DNA of 64,000 nt. Source: Dicyema japonicum (taxonomy: Eukaryota; Dicyemida; Rhombozoa; Dicyemidae). A program made the translations under genes and the position numbers. This document shows positions 35,500-49,090 of the stretch, piece after piece. The stretch is taken from assembly GCA_011109175.1 (NCBI GenBank), contig RDEW01000037.1, forward strand, positions 365,410-429,409, read 5' to 3'. Every line of letters starts with the position of its first letter. The first letter of the stretch is position 1. Below the pieces are notes generated by a model. It did not search any database, was not told the origin of the DNA, and saw only the letters and a list, made by a program, of their open reading frames with translations.

Positions 35500-37384
35500 T
35501 CTCAACGTTCATCGATTCTTACGTATTACGGATTCCAGATGCATTGGAGAATGGTACTTTCAACAAGTCCATTTTTCCACTTATTATAAGTCATTTTGTT
35601 ACAATCTTGAAGTATCAATTGGATGTTCAATCGCGTGAATCAAGATGATGTCGTAATGCACGATTTGGGTGCATTGAGAAGCATTCAACCAAGCATCCGT
35701 TGAATGACAGCTAGCCTTTGTGAGGGGTAAGTCTTATTGCATCCCCAGTGCTCTCATGAAACTCCTTCTCATAATCGATTTCTGATTAGTGTGGTCATCT
35801 GGATCATTAAGGGACATGTCCTTCATACTTCCATAGCTTCTGATAGTGACAGAGATAGGTTCAAATCTAAATAAGAGTTAAGGATTGTGTCCATAAAATC
35901 CATTGATTAACTGTATGAGAACAAATATAATGAGGTGTCTGAAGGTATAGTATGGTCCATCCTACTAAAACCATTAGGGGGAGTTTCCAGAAGTCATCCA
36001 TAATCATCGCCAGATTGATACTGGTATCCATGACTTTCTAATTTCACAGTCAACAAAAGAAGAAAATCTTTATCATAGGGAATTATTAAAGTCGAATAGG
36101 ACTTTGAGAAGCAGAAGGAAGTTTTTTTACATTTTTTTAAATTATTTTGCATATTCGCGAACTAACAGCAAAATTCATTTAAATGGGCAGACGGTCTGTC
36201 CACTCTGATAAAATTTTAAATTCAGAATAAGAAAAAAACATGAGAACTAGCCATTAGGTATTTGAAGCCACATGACCAAACTAACATTTTTGTTTAATTA
36301 AAAACGTGATATTAACTTATATTTATTTAAAAGTCGCTAAGAGGAATCGAGATTCACCACAAATCCACCGAACGTTCTCTTCTGCATTTTTTTAATTTTT
36401 TTTCAAAAAGTGGAAGATCCTAAATTTATTGCTGTGTCATTTTCACGAACAATTTTTTGTGGGCATTGAATATTGATTTTTCATTTACAGGATCTATTTT
36501 GTAGAGGAAATTAAATAAGAGAGATTCACTTAATAGTGTGTTTTTGTTTTAAGTTGCACTTCATTTTTTTAAAAAGAGAACAATTTATTGCGTAACAAGA
36601 CAATCAAAATAATTTAGCTGATAAGATGGAATAACTGTTACCCATGACAACTGCCAGAGAAATCCTTTGGAACAATTATTTGGTTTCCTGATGCTCATTA
36701 GTAACTTTCGAAATCATTGAACCAAGCGATATTAGAAAAGAGACCGTCTTGGGCCCAAAGATTCCACTCGTCTCGACAACAACGGGCTATTTGGAATTTT
36801 GTGGAGAGGCTATCGTATTTTTTATCTTAAAATTCTCGAAAGTCCAAGCAGCCTCCATCCCAAATCAAACATTGCCCTCAAAAGAAGAGGAAGACAGTTA
36901 GTTCATCTGGGCGCTTTCCATCTCCACGATCCAGGCTCACTGGTTCCAGAGACGACTGAATCCAGCCGCCTTCAATTATAATATTACTTGAAAGAAACAT
37001 TATTCAACATGTTTCTTTTAGTCCTTTAAAGCCTTCTTTTAGTCCTGTATATTCTCACTGACCTTCGGGATAAGAATTTTATCTAAATTTACATCAATTT
37101 TTGCTGAGTCGTTGAAAATTGAATGTTGCTTCTTTGGAAATGAGTTTTTAAAAAAATCACATATATATATTTTGTATATATTTGAATCCTTCATTTCAGT
37201 ACACCATCTGTCTAAATCAATTAAATCCATTTGAAATCCTTCCCGGGGAATTTTGCTTAATGTTGATCATAGGAATTTAGGCTTTCAATGGTGACTTTGT
37301 GCACATGTTGTACGGATTCCACAATAAGACAATACCTATGATATATAACACAGAAAACTTCATTTATTCCACGAAATGTTTATT
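35500..37384. other. No supported gene
   Basis: Short opposed frames only (36799-36981 plus, 37039-37230 minus), none with a domain. AT-rich. Confidence 0.45.
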
Positions 37385-40095
37385 ATTGGGAGCATTTGTC
37401 TTTGTGGTTGAGGTGGTGAAGTGCCTCTCTAGCTATGTCTAACCATGTTCTATAGTCGCTTCATTTAATGTTAGAGAACTATCAGCGAGATCGAAACGGA
37501 ACATTCTGTGCGAGGACCTAGACTGTTACGGAGTTGATGTATGCTGTCTTCAAGAAACAAAAGTTGGAGGAGGATATGACGAAGTTTATGGAAATACCTC
37601 CTAATGTTACTACCGTCTGAATGCCGACACTATGGACTGGGATTTGCTGTCCGGGCTTCGTTGAGAAAGCGAGAGTTCAAAGTGTGGAGTGTTAATGATC
37701 GTTTTGCGATTCTTCAAATCAAACTAAAACCGACAGGGAATAAACTGTTAACTCTTATCAACGTATATGCTTACCGGCAGAGTTACCTCTGATGAGTTGG
37801 ACGAATTTTATGAAAGCCTTTCGAAAGTATGCATCAAACTGGACAAAACAGCAACCATGTTTCTGGCGGGAGACTGGAATGCCAAAACAGGCGTTAAGAA
37901 AAACCACGAAATATGTATCGGAAGGCACGGAAAAGGGCATCGAAACTTCCGGAGAGTCCCTAATTGGGGTTTGTCTGACATTTGGTCTTTATCTCTACAA
38001 TACGACCTTTCAACATCCAGTCAGGCATAAGACGACATGGACTGATCACAGAAAAGGCCAAGACGACCGAGAGATTACAATATACAATTAAATAGAGTAT
38101 ATATTATGTCAGAATGCACATAAAAACTTGCTCGTGAACTCACAATCATATGGAGGAGCTGTAACAAATAGTGATCATAGGATAACGGTGTCTCGGATAT
38201 GCATACGGAAACAATTTGGTAACATTGCCCAGAACAATCAAGCTAACATTAAACATCCAAGACTAGCTACAGAGGAACTGATAAACAACACCATGAAACG
38301 GAGAAAAATTCAAAACAACATCGAGCAACGCACATCACAACTAAATATGGAAGAAAGGTCAGACATTCTCCTGGAAAATTCCGGAGAGGGAGCATGAGAA
38401 ATGGCTGCCATCTATATATAACTAGAAAGTTGTTAAACAGGCCGCGACGAGTACTATCGGCTACAGAAGCATCCGCTCGAACAACAGCTAAGCACATTTG
38501 GGATGAATCTAAACACCTAATATTGGATAATGGGGACAAAGCCTCACGAATTGCTGACCACTTTCAGAAACAATGCCAAACAGATGATACCTATGCACTC
38601 ACATTTATTGGTCATCCGCGGAGCTTGTCAAACGAAATAACACATTCGAAGGTCCTAGAAGCATTCCACCATATGAACAACAACAGAGCTGCAGGATGAG
38701 ATGGAGTCCCAAGGAAATTACTCAAATACGCTCCCGATAGTCTGGCGAGGTTCTTTGCACAAATACTGAACAAGGCTTTTGCATTACACTGCCCGCTTCC
38801 AATCGGGACCGGAATATTAATACCCGTTCATAACCGGCCAAAAGACGAGGACCTTCGGAAGCTTAAGACCTATTGTGATTGTCATCACTCTAAGGAAAAC
38901 TCTATCGACTATTGTTCGAGGCCGTATATCAATGTCGGTCGATATCTCTCTTGCAATCAAATTGGTTTCAGGCCTGGAAGATGTTGTCAGGAGCCATCGT
39001 TGGATCACTGCAATATGCCAGATGTACAAACGATCTTTTCACATTCCGGGAATCTACATGAGCAAGGCTTTTGACAGCATCAACGAGTGTTAACTATGTT
39101 GAAAGACGTTTTCGACGAAGACAGTCTGCGCATGATACATATGCTATTATCTGAAACTGAACTACTCGTCAGAGTTGGCACTAAGGAGTCTAGACCTTTT
39201 TCTACTAATGTTGGAACCCATCAAGGAGACAATCTATCTCCTTTATTATTTATCATCTACCTGGAAGCTGCTCTGAGAAATCTAAGAGGACAAATTGGAT
39301 TTTTATACAGCCACTTCATGGAACTCATTTACGCGGATGACGTTGAGTTTGTCGCTGAAGATCGGGAATTTATAGAAGTTATTATGGAGAAAGCGAAAAC
39401 AACTTTGAGTAAATGGTCCCTCAAAATCAATCAAGACAAACTGAAATAACCACTATTGAAAGAACGCCAACCCACGTTGAGGAGAAGTGGAGGAACACCC
39501 GAAAACTTGGATCGCTACTTAGTAATTCAGAAGATATCACACGACGAAAGATATTGGCCACAATAGCAATCAAAAAATTACAATCCATTCTGATGAGAAA
39601 ATCAAATTCTACAAAGATGCGATTTGTCGGACCAGTCCTTATGTACAACGCAGGTACTTGGGGAACGTCAAAGAATGACACGGAACAACTTGACTCGTTT
39701 CACATGGCCAACTAAAAAAACTCCTTGGATACTCTTAGCCAAAGAAAATCTGAAACAATAAATTATACAAACTGACTGATTGTGGACCAATAAGTCTAAA
39801 CGTACGCTGGCGTCTTTTTGACATATTTTACGGATGGATGAACAGACACTATGCAATGCCGTCATGGAAGAATTTTTCGGCCATACTGTATTTCCTGCAT
39901 TCAGAGGACGCCTAAGAAGTCGTCTTCCAAGGACACTCGCGGAAGATTATGCAGTGATCGGGGGCCGACTGATGTATGCGGACGATATAGACGAAATTAG
40001 GAAACGAGCACAACAACAAAAAGGATAGAAAAGACTAACGGAAAGGATAATTGAAAAACATGGCACAAGCGAAACCATAAACAGTGTTTACTGGT
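37385..40095 (+). mobile_element. LINE-A element, nearly full length, decayed
   Basis: A non-LTR retrotransposon of about 2.7 kb with APE endonuclease and reverse transcriptase. The 5' end at about 37390 (GGTTGAGGTGGTGAAGTG) matches 28415 and the window end. The endonuclease starts FNVRELSARSKRNILCEDL with catalytic CCLQETK (37560), and has AGDWNAKTG (about 37870) and SDHR (38178). RT boxes follow: LINPVH-like at 38820, MSKAFDSIN (39060), THQGDNLSPLLFIIYL (39220), LIYADDVEF (39330), a KINQDK thumb and the C-terminal RWRLFDIF module (39800-40028). At least six frame changes and several stops make it inactive. The 3' end is near 40095. Confidence 0.88.
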
Positions 40096-40194
40096 AACTC
40101 GAATGTGCCTTAACTAACATTTGTCTCTTTATTAGCATCAATTGCCTTATCACAACTATTATTATTAAAACCACTCCAGAGAAAACATAATGTT

Positions 40195-40620
40195 AACAAG
40201 TCTCCCTTGTTCCGTATTCTGGATCATCCTCTCCGTCAGCCTCGACCATGATCTTTTGTTGTGCGCTAGTTCTCTTAGGTAGTCCAGATCGTCAGCCGAA
40301 GTTAGTGTCATACCAACCGCCGATAGGTCTTCGTTCAAGATAGTCGTAGGTGTCTTGGCCCTCCGCGGAATACGGCTCCAGTGTGTGCGAAGTAATTGTC
40401 CATTGCGACATTTGCGGGGAACTGGTCATTTAGACGTAACACGTGGGCAAAAAGGCTCCATCTTGATTTGAAAATATCATCTGACAGCACGTCGGATTTG
40501 GATTTATTATGAAGGTTTTTATTAGAGATCTTCATAGGCCAGTTGATCTTGATTACTGATTCGAGCTGAGCTCTGTGGAAAGAGTCAAGACGGTCCATTT
40601 TCTGTTTAAGGATTCCCCAA
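40195..40620 (-). mobile_element. LINE-A C-terminal fragment, tail to tail with the previous copy
   Basis: The minus frame contains LDSFHRAQLESVIKINWP, then SRWSLFAHVLRLNDQFPANV and AMDNYF (40335-40598), the LINE-A tail module. It faces the 37385-40095 copy, so two LINE-A 3' ends point at each other across about 100 bp. Confidence 0.8.
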
Positions 40621-40883
40621 TTCCCAGAGTTGTAGGCTAGTACCAGGATGACAAAAGCCTTATATTCTAAGCCTGGTGTTTAATCCTATCCTTTTCTTGT
40701 GGCTCCATATTGACGATATTTTCAAGGCAGGTTAGTCAATATCGTGAAAAGTGAAAATTGTCTTGACTGAATTGGATTTTGAAAATTCTTTGCCAGAACA
40801 AGAGGGAAAACCGAAAAAAACTTTAAAATATTTAAGACTTTCAAATTGTCAAATCAAATGACACAACATTTTTTTAGTCGTCT

Positions 40884-41540
40884 AGGGTAGTGGTTCCCAA
40901 ACTTTTCTGAGTTGAGGCACCTTTTCTGATTTTCTAAAAATTTGAGGCACCCTAATTGTTTTTATTAATAATATCTTATATTTCTGACTTTATTTATTAA
41001 GGCAACAAAATTAAATTTATGTGAAAACCTTTAATATCGGCGGTCAATGTGGATAGTTGCAATCTTATGTCTGAGGAAGCTTCAAGCTTTTTCTATACTT
41101 TGTTTTTGTGAGAAATATAAGGAAAAACAGAACTCGCAGAGGTAGGTAGTCAAAAATGATAATAAAGAAGTTATTTCCTGTTTTGCTTATTTCTTTATAT
41201 TTCCAACTGCATTCGGACCAAAAATGAAACAATCCCAGTTTATATTCATATTATATTAAAGGGTCCTCAGTTAACTAAATCAACTGTTCTTTCATGGCTA
41301 AATTCACAGGTTTTGTCTTAATGTCTATGGGATTTTTACTCAATCATAATTATCAATAATTTCTGGAAAATATTTTTCAAAATTTTCTTTAATTTTTTTA
41401 AAATGATTGTCGATTTTTGTGTGAATTTCAGAATTTAACGAATGTTTGCTTATTACAATAAAATTATGTAAAACAGGAAAACTATATTCATATTCATGTT
41501 CTGCTACACATGTTTGCCAAAACCAAGATCAAACAACCTA
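40884..41540 (-). mobile_element. hAT (ZBED5-like) remnant with one terminal inverted repeat
   Basis: The left end, AGTGGTTCCCAAACTTTTC at about 40889, is a hAT-type terminal repeat. The minus strand (41540 to 41370) reads SWFWQTCVAEHEYEYS and HTKIDNHFKKIKENFEKYFP, as in ZBED5/GTF2IRD2-type hAT transposases. The other terminus was not found, and stops interrupt the frame. Confidence 0.6.
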
Positions 41541-41739
41541 AAGAGCACTTAGAAAGATGTTAAAACAACAAAGTGATAACATTTTTCAATAATCTCCCAA
41601 CTCTTGATATCTTCTTTGTCTCAACTAGTACTATATATTTTGAAGATTGTTGGCATCACTAAGTTAGTTGTGTTACTCAGGATTCACTCCATACATTAAC
41701 ACCAATTTATTTAATAATGAGACAGTCTGCATCGGGATT

Positions 41740-42210
41740 TTTATTCGCCTGGGGTTGAGAATAAGCTAGACTAGATGCGGGGAATTTCTCGATACTTACG
41801 GACATCACACCCTCTCATGCAGAAGAATTGCTGGGAGATTCCCCCGGCATACTAACTTGAATAATGTTGTAAAACGCGCACGGAGTATGTCGGAAACTCT
41901 TCCATACTGGAGCTTATTGATCTGGACAGGATCGGACGGAGTTACAATTTTTTCGTTCAAGTTTCGTTTGAACGTGTGTCGATTCTCCATTTCTCACCAC
42001 ATCACCGAGTGCGTGATAAAGGCACTAACAGCCACAGAAAGTAATAAAGAAAAGAATTATATAGGCCTTGTCGATGGATATACCTTCCGCGCGATTGCTG
42101 TGTAGACAACCGGAACGATAAGTAGATACTCACTCAGAAGCCACGGTGATCGAGAAACACAACGCCTCATCCAGTTGGTTACAGATAAGTAACTTTTCCA
42201 TTATGTCCTC
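41740..42210 (+). mobile_element. Retroelement-associated RPDG/Cys-His domain, decayed
   Basis: The plus frame contains RCGEFLDTYGHHTLSCRR, FPRHTNLNNVVKRA, a GSDGVTIF segment, SNKEKNYIGLVDGYTF and an AVxTTG motif near 42100. This order (CG...GxHxLSC, RHxxLNxxxxRA, GLDRxDGxRPDGxT, AVETTG) recurs in a domain common in invertebrate retroelement-like ORFs and looks like a zinc site followed by a PD-type nuclease core; that reading is my inference. Stops and a scrambled middle make this copy a pseudogene. A related copy is at 61330-61870. Confidence 0.5.
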
Positions 42211-42306
42211 ACAAAACTAAATCTATTATTATGCACATTCTCAATAATAAAGCTATATCCTTTCCGTCACTTGTGCCACCCCCAGATGATCTTGTCTGTT
42301 AGACTC

Positions 42307-42709
42307 GTACACATTCTTCTCTAGATTGCGAATTTTCAGAGGCTGTCTAGATCTTCTGGGTCTTCTAATGCCATTTTAACATGTTTTAGATCGATGTTTA
42401 TTATTAATATCAAAGTTATTTGTAGCTAGCTTCAAGTATGTTCCTTAAATCCCCGGGTCTTTGTAATAATTGTATCCAAGTGCGTCGATTTTGCAAGCTT
42501 GGTTTTCNGTACACATTCTTCTCTAGATTGCGAATTTTCAGAGGCTGTCTAGATCTTCTGGGTCTTCTAATGCCATTTTAACATGTTTTAGATTGATGTT
42601 TATTATTAATATCAAAGTTATTCGTAGCTAGCTTCAAGTATGTTCCTTAAATCCCCGGGTCTTTGTAATAATTGTATCCAAGTGCGTCGATTTTGCAAGC
42701 TTGGTTTTC
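42307..42709. repeat. Direct duplication of about 201 bp around a single N
   Basis: 42307-42507 and 42509-42709 are near identical; N at 42508. Confidence 0.87.
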
Positions 42710-43530
42710 GATAATTAAAAATTCTACAGGGTGTTTTAGACGTTCGTGCAACTGAGGGAGATAACCACTTCATTCAATATGTTTTAAGTAAATCAGATGG
42801 ATTTTAGGTGATTTATGCTAAAACCTCTAAACCTTATGCTTTTGAATTTTAAGACTTATAAATTAGGTATTAAGTAATATTTATAGTCATCATCTCAGAA
42901 AGAAAACTCAGAGTTTCCAGTAGCATGAGAGATTGATGGGGATATTATTCTTGAGTGAATCTTGTTAAGGATTTTCTTAAAAACACGGATGCCAGTATAT
43001 GGATTATTCTTTGTTTTTTTGGATTTTTTAAACTAACTTTCTCTTCTCCAAAACACATCGAGTTGATTCTTCGATGTTTATGAAATAGATAATCCAGGGG
43101 AAAGTGTAGGGCATGATGTGAGATGAAACCACTTGGAATAATTTTTTGTCAGCAGTTATAAAAAAATTTGTGAGGGACTCAATAGCGACTTCAAAAGATG
43201 GGAAGGACGTACAAGAGAAGTCCTTGAGAACGGTCTCATTCCTATGAATCCCATTTCCACGTAAATAGTTAATATATGTCCTTTGCTCCTCAGGACTGTT
43301 AATTTATGATTATTATAATCGGATTATCTGCTGAAGATTGTAGAGAATATCCCAATGAGCTTCAAGAGCCAGACTATGAGAACAAAAGGAGATAGAGAAG
43401 GTAATTGAATGTTCGTAAATCACATGAGCGTGCAATTGTGGGTTTATGGATAAGAATAATGTCCACAGAATAATTGTGGAAATTGCGTAAATCAATACAT
43501 TTTAGGAAAGTCAATTAATATTATGAAATA
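42710..43530. other. Nothing recognised
   Basis: AT-rich; only a 60-codon minus frame at 43313-43495 without features. Confidence 0.45.
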
Positions 43531-43534
43531 TTCA

Positions 43535-43760
43535 AGTGTCTATTAAATAGTAAGTTAGTTGCCCCGACCTCACTAACATGAGACCGCTTGCCATCAGAGT
43601 CCAGCTGTTAGTGTTGGGCACTCCCTCAAGTGCCTTAGTGTAAAGACCAACACCAATACGACTAGTATCGTCATCCAGAAAAGTACCAACTGGGCGAACC
43701 GGGGAGGCATTGAACCAGGCCCCAGAATTCTCAACGGACGCCAAATTTCGACATGTGCGG
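43535..43760 (-). mobile_element. N-terminal piece of the same retroelement-associated domain
   Basis: The minus frame reads ENSGAWFNASPVRPVGTFLD and RIGVGLYTKA, the SGAWxxAxPxxxxGxxLDxxxxRIxVxLRxG block that precedes the CG...GxHxLSC part in intact relatives. Only about 70 codons remain. Confidence 0.5.
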
Positions 43761-44227
43761 GATTATTAATTATTTACATGGAAAACAAAAACAAAATTAA
43801 AGTCAATAGGCCAAATCTACAAGGCTATTCCCTTTCTAGATTGTGAGAGAAATAAACTTGAAAAGCAGCATTTATCAGGTTAGATCTCGTCTTTTGAGGT
43901 ATAGGACGATTGAAATTAATAATCTATTTAAGTACATAATATTTATTATCTGAGTGTCTATAAGAATTAATTATTATAGATTTACCTTAAATGAGAATTA
44001 AAATTTAATGGAATTAAACTATAGCAGTGAAAAGCTATCCTAATGATAGTAAAACAGCTAACTGAATACCTATAACAAGAGTTCTTCACTTTCATATATG
44101 TAATCAAAATTGTAAATGGATGAAAGTGCATTTTGCGATTTTATATTTAAATTAAATATAATAATAGATTTAATATTATACATAAAATATAATAAAATAT
44201 ATAATTACATAACACAGTTAGTATAGC

Positions 44228-47223
44228 ATGTGTGTTTCAACAAGCTTTCAACGTTTACCAAAAACAATTATACCTTCTGCCTATGAGATAGAAATAAAAA
44301 CCGACACGGACACAGAAATATTTTCAGGCTCAGTAAAAATTAATGTCACGGTTTTTATAATTTTAATGTGTTAGATACGGTCTCCAGTCTCTGAAATTTT
44401 CCTGCATTCTGTTGACTTAAACATTAAATCTTCAAAAGTTGTCCAAGGTTAACTTTATATGAATTCTAAGACTCAAATGATTATCCAGCCACAATACAGC
44501 TGGTTCCTGATATGGAGGGAATCATTCTAAGAGTTGACGACAAACTGGTGGAATGATCTATATAACTAAATAGACGGAGGGAAAGGCAACTATATTTATC
44601 ACTTATGGGGGGGAACTTAACAAAAATATGAAGGGTTATTACACCACGTGCTACAAAAATGATGAAGAGTTGATCAAATGTGCAGCCACTCAGTTTGAGG
44701 TTTGTCTCTTTAATGAAAAAGCCCGCCGACGCTAGACGAGCTCTCCCATGTTTTGATGAACCTGACCTGAAGGCAATATTTACTGTTACCTTGATTGCCC
44801 GCAAGGACCAAACTGTCCTTTCAAATATGGTAACTCATTATTCTTTATTTTAGCAAGTTGATAGCTCTGAACCATTAACGGACGAGAATGATGGTGGCTT
44901 CGTTATTACTCGGTTCAAATCTTCTCCCATAATGTCAACTTATCTTTTGGCTTTCATTGTGGGGAAATATGACTTTGTTGAGGGATTCGACAATAATGGA
45001 GTCCGTGTTAGAATTTACACATCACTTGGGAGATCCAACGAGGGAAACATCGCTCTCAATGTTACAATTAGTGTTATTTCATAGATTGCAATAAAGGCCC
45101 TCGAATTCTACGCTGAATTCTTTGACTATCCCTACGTTTTACCAAAATGTGATATGATTGCTTTAGCTGACTTTGCTATGGGTGCTATGGAGAACTGGGG
45201 ATTGATTACTTACCGTGAAACTGCCTTGTTGGCTACAGAGACCTCTTCTATGGCTATTAAACAGAGAGTGGCAGAAGTTGTCGGTCACGAACTTGCCCAT
45301 ATGTGGTTTGGTAATCTTGTTACAATGGTATTTTTGTTATGCTATTGAAGGAATGGTGGACTTATTTATGGCTTAATGAGGGATTTGCCACGTGGATATC
45401 ATATCTATGTGTTGACCACGTATTTCCTGAATATGACATTTGGACTCAGTTTCAGATTAATGAGATATCAGTTGCTATGGTGCTTGACTCTTTGGAGACA
45501 AGTCACCCTATTGAAGTTCACAATTATTTATATTTAAGGTCTCTGTTGGTCCTCCTTCTGAAGTGGAAGAGATCTTTGATAGAATATCGTATTTAAAAGG
45601 CTCTTCTGTCATTGGCTATCTCTATCACTTTTTGGGAGAAGAGGTTGTTCATTATGTTATCTAGTCCTTTCGAAATGGTCTTAGGATGTATTTGAAGATT
45701 CATTCTTTTGGAAACACTAAAACACAAGATTTATGGTCTTCCCTGCAGGAGGCAAGTGGGGTTGATGTTTGTGGAATCATGAACAACTTTGTCACATGCA
45801 AGGGATTTCCTTATTTAACGGTTGTAATTATTATTTACTAAGATTTCTCGATTAAACTCAAACCAAATTATAGTCAAACAAAACAAGTGCTCAAAGTTCT
45901 CTGGTAGTTTAATTATTAATAAAGATGACTCAACCATATGGCAAATTCATTTCAACATGGTGACCCAGTCTTCACCCAACACACCAGTTGAGTTTTTCCT
46001 CAGAGAGCGGGAGTTTATTTATGATCTGGAAGTACCCGAGAATGGTTGGATTAAAGTAATTGGTATTAATATTACAGCTCAATTATGGGAATAATGGGTT
46101 CTATAGAGTAAAATATGATGGAGATTTGATGAATTCTATTATTAGAGCTGTGGAGAGTCCTGATAGTCTTGATAAACGTGATAAGATTGGACTATTGAAT
46201 GACTTTTCATCACTTGTTTGCATAGTAATAATATTTTAGGCTAATATTGGGGAAATGTCACTTGTTGATTGTCTAAAGTTGTGTTGAAGTCTTCGTGATG
46301 AGACAGATTATAACATTTGGAGAAGTATTTTTGATATCATTTCGACTGTTAATACTTTTATGCAAATGACTTACTCATTCCCTCAATTCTCTACTTTTGT
46401 GAGCTGTCTTGTTGAGAAAGTTTATGGGTTTGTTGGATGGATTCTTTTTTCTGGTGAAGGTTATTATTTCTCTGTTAGTTTAGACAGTTCTGTTTCACTC
46501 CTCAGAACTCTAATATTCTCTATTATGGTTAAATTTGGAAATGATGAATTTGATGAAAAATGTCGTTCCTTTTTTGCTAAGATTGAAATGGGAACTCCTG
46601 TCCATGCGGATTTGCAGTCTTCTGTATTTATGATAACTTATTGAAGGTTTATCGGAATGTGATGCTTAAAGGCCCCAACCAAATGGACACACTCACAAAA
46701 CTCATCAAATATTACTCAGAATCCAATCTGAGTGAAGAGAGGATGAGAATTCTAACATCACTGGGCTATTCTGAAAATCAACAGATCATTCAAAGGATTA
46801 TAGAGTTCTCTGAAACAGTCATGTGATTTCTAACTACTAGGATGCTGTGAGATCTCAGGATTATCCATTTTTGATGGCCGGATTGTCTGCTCTTAAATCT
46901 AATACTCCTGTGGTTTGGAATTACTTTAAGAACAAATATGTGACTCTCTCCAAGAGACTGACTGCATTTGGTCTTATTTCCCGTATTGTCAAGGTCTCCT
47001 TTTGGTTTATCATAGTCTGTAACATCTAACTTTGATACTCAAGAGAGCATTGATGATATGGAGGTTCTACTTTAAAATATGTTTATAGAATTTCTTTGCT
47101 GATGTGGACGTCGGTGTTATTGGAAGATGTGTCAAACAATCCGTGGAATTGGCTAAAGTTAGGAAATGTTTGAGTGATGATAACTATGACAATGTTGCTA
47201 GTTATCTTCGCAGCTTTAATTAG
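44228..47223 (+). CDS. NPEPPS: Puromycin-sensitive-type M1 aminopeptidase, one in-frame TGA
   Basis: A zinc aminopeptidase that trims N-terminal residues from peptides in the cytosol. The ATG at 44228 gives [14 protein letters not shown] at the N-terminus, with no signal anchor. Seventeen introns of 21-26 nt (first 44351-44374, last 47064-47088) leave 2601 nt, 867 codons including the stop TAG at 47221-47223, close to the about 875 aa of cytosolic PSA. Motifs: [20 protein letters not shown], the substrate loop [13 protein letters not shown], zinc site [10 protein letters not shown] with the third ligand in LWLNEGFA (split by the intron 45328-45350), and a helical C-terminal domain with the KGP...[10 protein letters not shown] pattern. 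An in-frame TGA (46285-46287) lies in the C-terminal domain within otherwise collinear sequence, and no intron choice removes it. It is a nonsense allele, a sequencing error or a very recent pseudogene. Confidence 0.93.
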
Positions 47224-47289
47224 TTTTTCGGCTTTCTCTTGATTTTTCTGATGTTTTCTTTTTTGTTTTAATATTATTACGAGCACTGG

Positions 47290-47930
47290 TTAAAAGTTTT
47301 ACAACTAGGTCATTGGCCCTGCTTCATTCAGAGGGTTTCTGGGCTTTTGGCTGCCCTTAAGATCTTCCTCAGCGATTTGGTGACAGAGGCTATCCCCGAT
47401 TATGCCACCGCCAGCTTGGATGACTGACATTGTCCAGGAGGAGTTGCATATATTAGGGTTGGCTTGATGAATTGTAGGAAGATAGTCTTTAATAATCCAG
47501 TTTTTTATAGATATCTAGTGATGATTTTAAACACCTTTATTTTCTTCGTCGCAGCCAATATAGAGTCTTCGATGTGTTTTGCAAAAGATAGTCCTTGTTC
47601 AAAGGTTACCCCAAAAATCTTATGTGTTTTGTTAATAAGGTTAGCCTCGTTCTTGATAGGGATTTTTGGCTCGACACGAAGCTGTCTTTTGTACGTGGTA
47701 ACAGCATGAAAGAAGACTTTGTTGCTTACATGTCGAACTTCCGCTTCGAGTAGTCCACGGATATAAGTACTGTCCTTTGAGGGGATTTGGGGAAGTTAAA
47801 TCCTGCAATAAATTCTGTGAGCGTCGTGAGGTGTGTTGCGGTCGAAGGTATATTGACTTGTGATCGAACATAAAGGCGAGTTCTAAGTAAAAATTCTTGC
47901 ATCTCGAATTCATCCTCGTCATCAGAATTG
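47290..47930 (-). mobile_element. LINE RT-thumb and C-terminal fragment
   Basis: On the minus strand: NKTHKIFGVTFEQGLSFAKH, KVFKIITRYL, then FLQFIKPTLIYA (about 47630-47440), the thumb pattern KxLGVTFD...H...K...LK.L.....LxxxYxxxIxPxxxYA of jockey/ingi-like LINEs. It lies 67 bp beyond the aminopeptidase stop on the other strand. Stops present. Confidence 0.7.
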
Positions 47931-47939
47931 GCTAACGAA

Positions 47940-49080
47940 TTTCCTCTCAGGAAGATTTTGGTTGGGCTGAAATATGTCTTGTTTATCTCTACCGATTCTT
48001 TCTAAAGGGAGTCTTCCAATACTGTTCCAGGCAAATCTCTTTTGCTTTTCTGTTCCAGGCAAAGGAACGTCGGAGGCCCAAAAATTTTTTCCCTAATCGA
48101 TTTCCTGAGGTGTTTCCATACTGTGATAGGTACGATGATGGTTCAAGGATGTAAGATGGCGTCGCTAACTAGGGAAACTGGAATCACCTAACTATCTATT
48201 TTTTGTTACCAAAAACGATAAAATTTTGAGGACTTTACTCATCTTATTTCAATGTTTGTCCCATGACGTCTTTTATGTTATGCTACATGCATTCAAACTC
48301 CCGTTCTTTTCACAGTACATCGAGTAATGTTGGTCGTAAAGCGAATTATTAAACCTTGGTAGTGTTTTAAAAGTTGTCGATTTTCTTTAGATTTGTTTAG
48401 ACAAGTTTGTATCCTTTGTAATGTCCAAGGAGAACCTTTACAAAGTTTTTGTTTGTCTCAAAAGACTGGACATTGTGGTACACGATAAGGAGTCTGGCCA
48501 AGTCCTTATGATGAAAGTTGCATTACGTCTCAAGACCGTTAGCAAACTGTGGAAGTGTAGCAAAGAGGAAGTACAGTAAGACTCCTCTTAACCTCCAATT
48601 TTGGGAATTCAAAAAAACTGGTGGTTAAGAGGAATTGGCGTTATGAGTAATACCTCTGTGTGGCAACATGCGAGATTTTGATCGTATGTTGTCATACCAT
48701 ATCCCCCACATTGACCTGAAAGGAATTTACTTAGCCACAATTTTATATTCAGATGAATATAGGTCTCATTTTTTGTTAATATAGACCTCGAGACAGAACA
48801 GAATAGCTTTTGTGTGTCCACTGATACCATGTGTTTTGGTGTGTATAATTTATCGGTGACGGATCCAATATTCTTCATAATTAGAAGACCTAGTCTTAAG
48901 TCCAACGGACGGTCTACTTTTGTTTGAGGTTAATTTGAATTAGTAGAAATATTATAGAATTGAGAAAATGTACTGAGTCCCCTATTTGGATCCTAGTTTT
49001 TTAAGGCATTTTTATGGTAGCCTAGACGTGTGAGGATAGTCTTTGGTTACAATTATTGTAGGAGGATAAAAGAATGAAGA
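47940..49080. other. No supported gene; one open stretch
   Basis: The plus frame 48410-48575 (MSKENLYKVFVCLKRLDI onward) is open for about 55 codons and could be an exon; the minus frame 48609-48905 is open for 98 codons. Neither is recognised. Confidence 0.35.
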
Positions 49081-49090
49081 TCCTATTGGC

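Noticed and set aside
44228-47223. Reassignment of TGA as a sense codon
   Set aside because: Only one in-frame TGA in about 3,500 modelled codons, so a code change is not supported; an isolated mutation or error is simpler.
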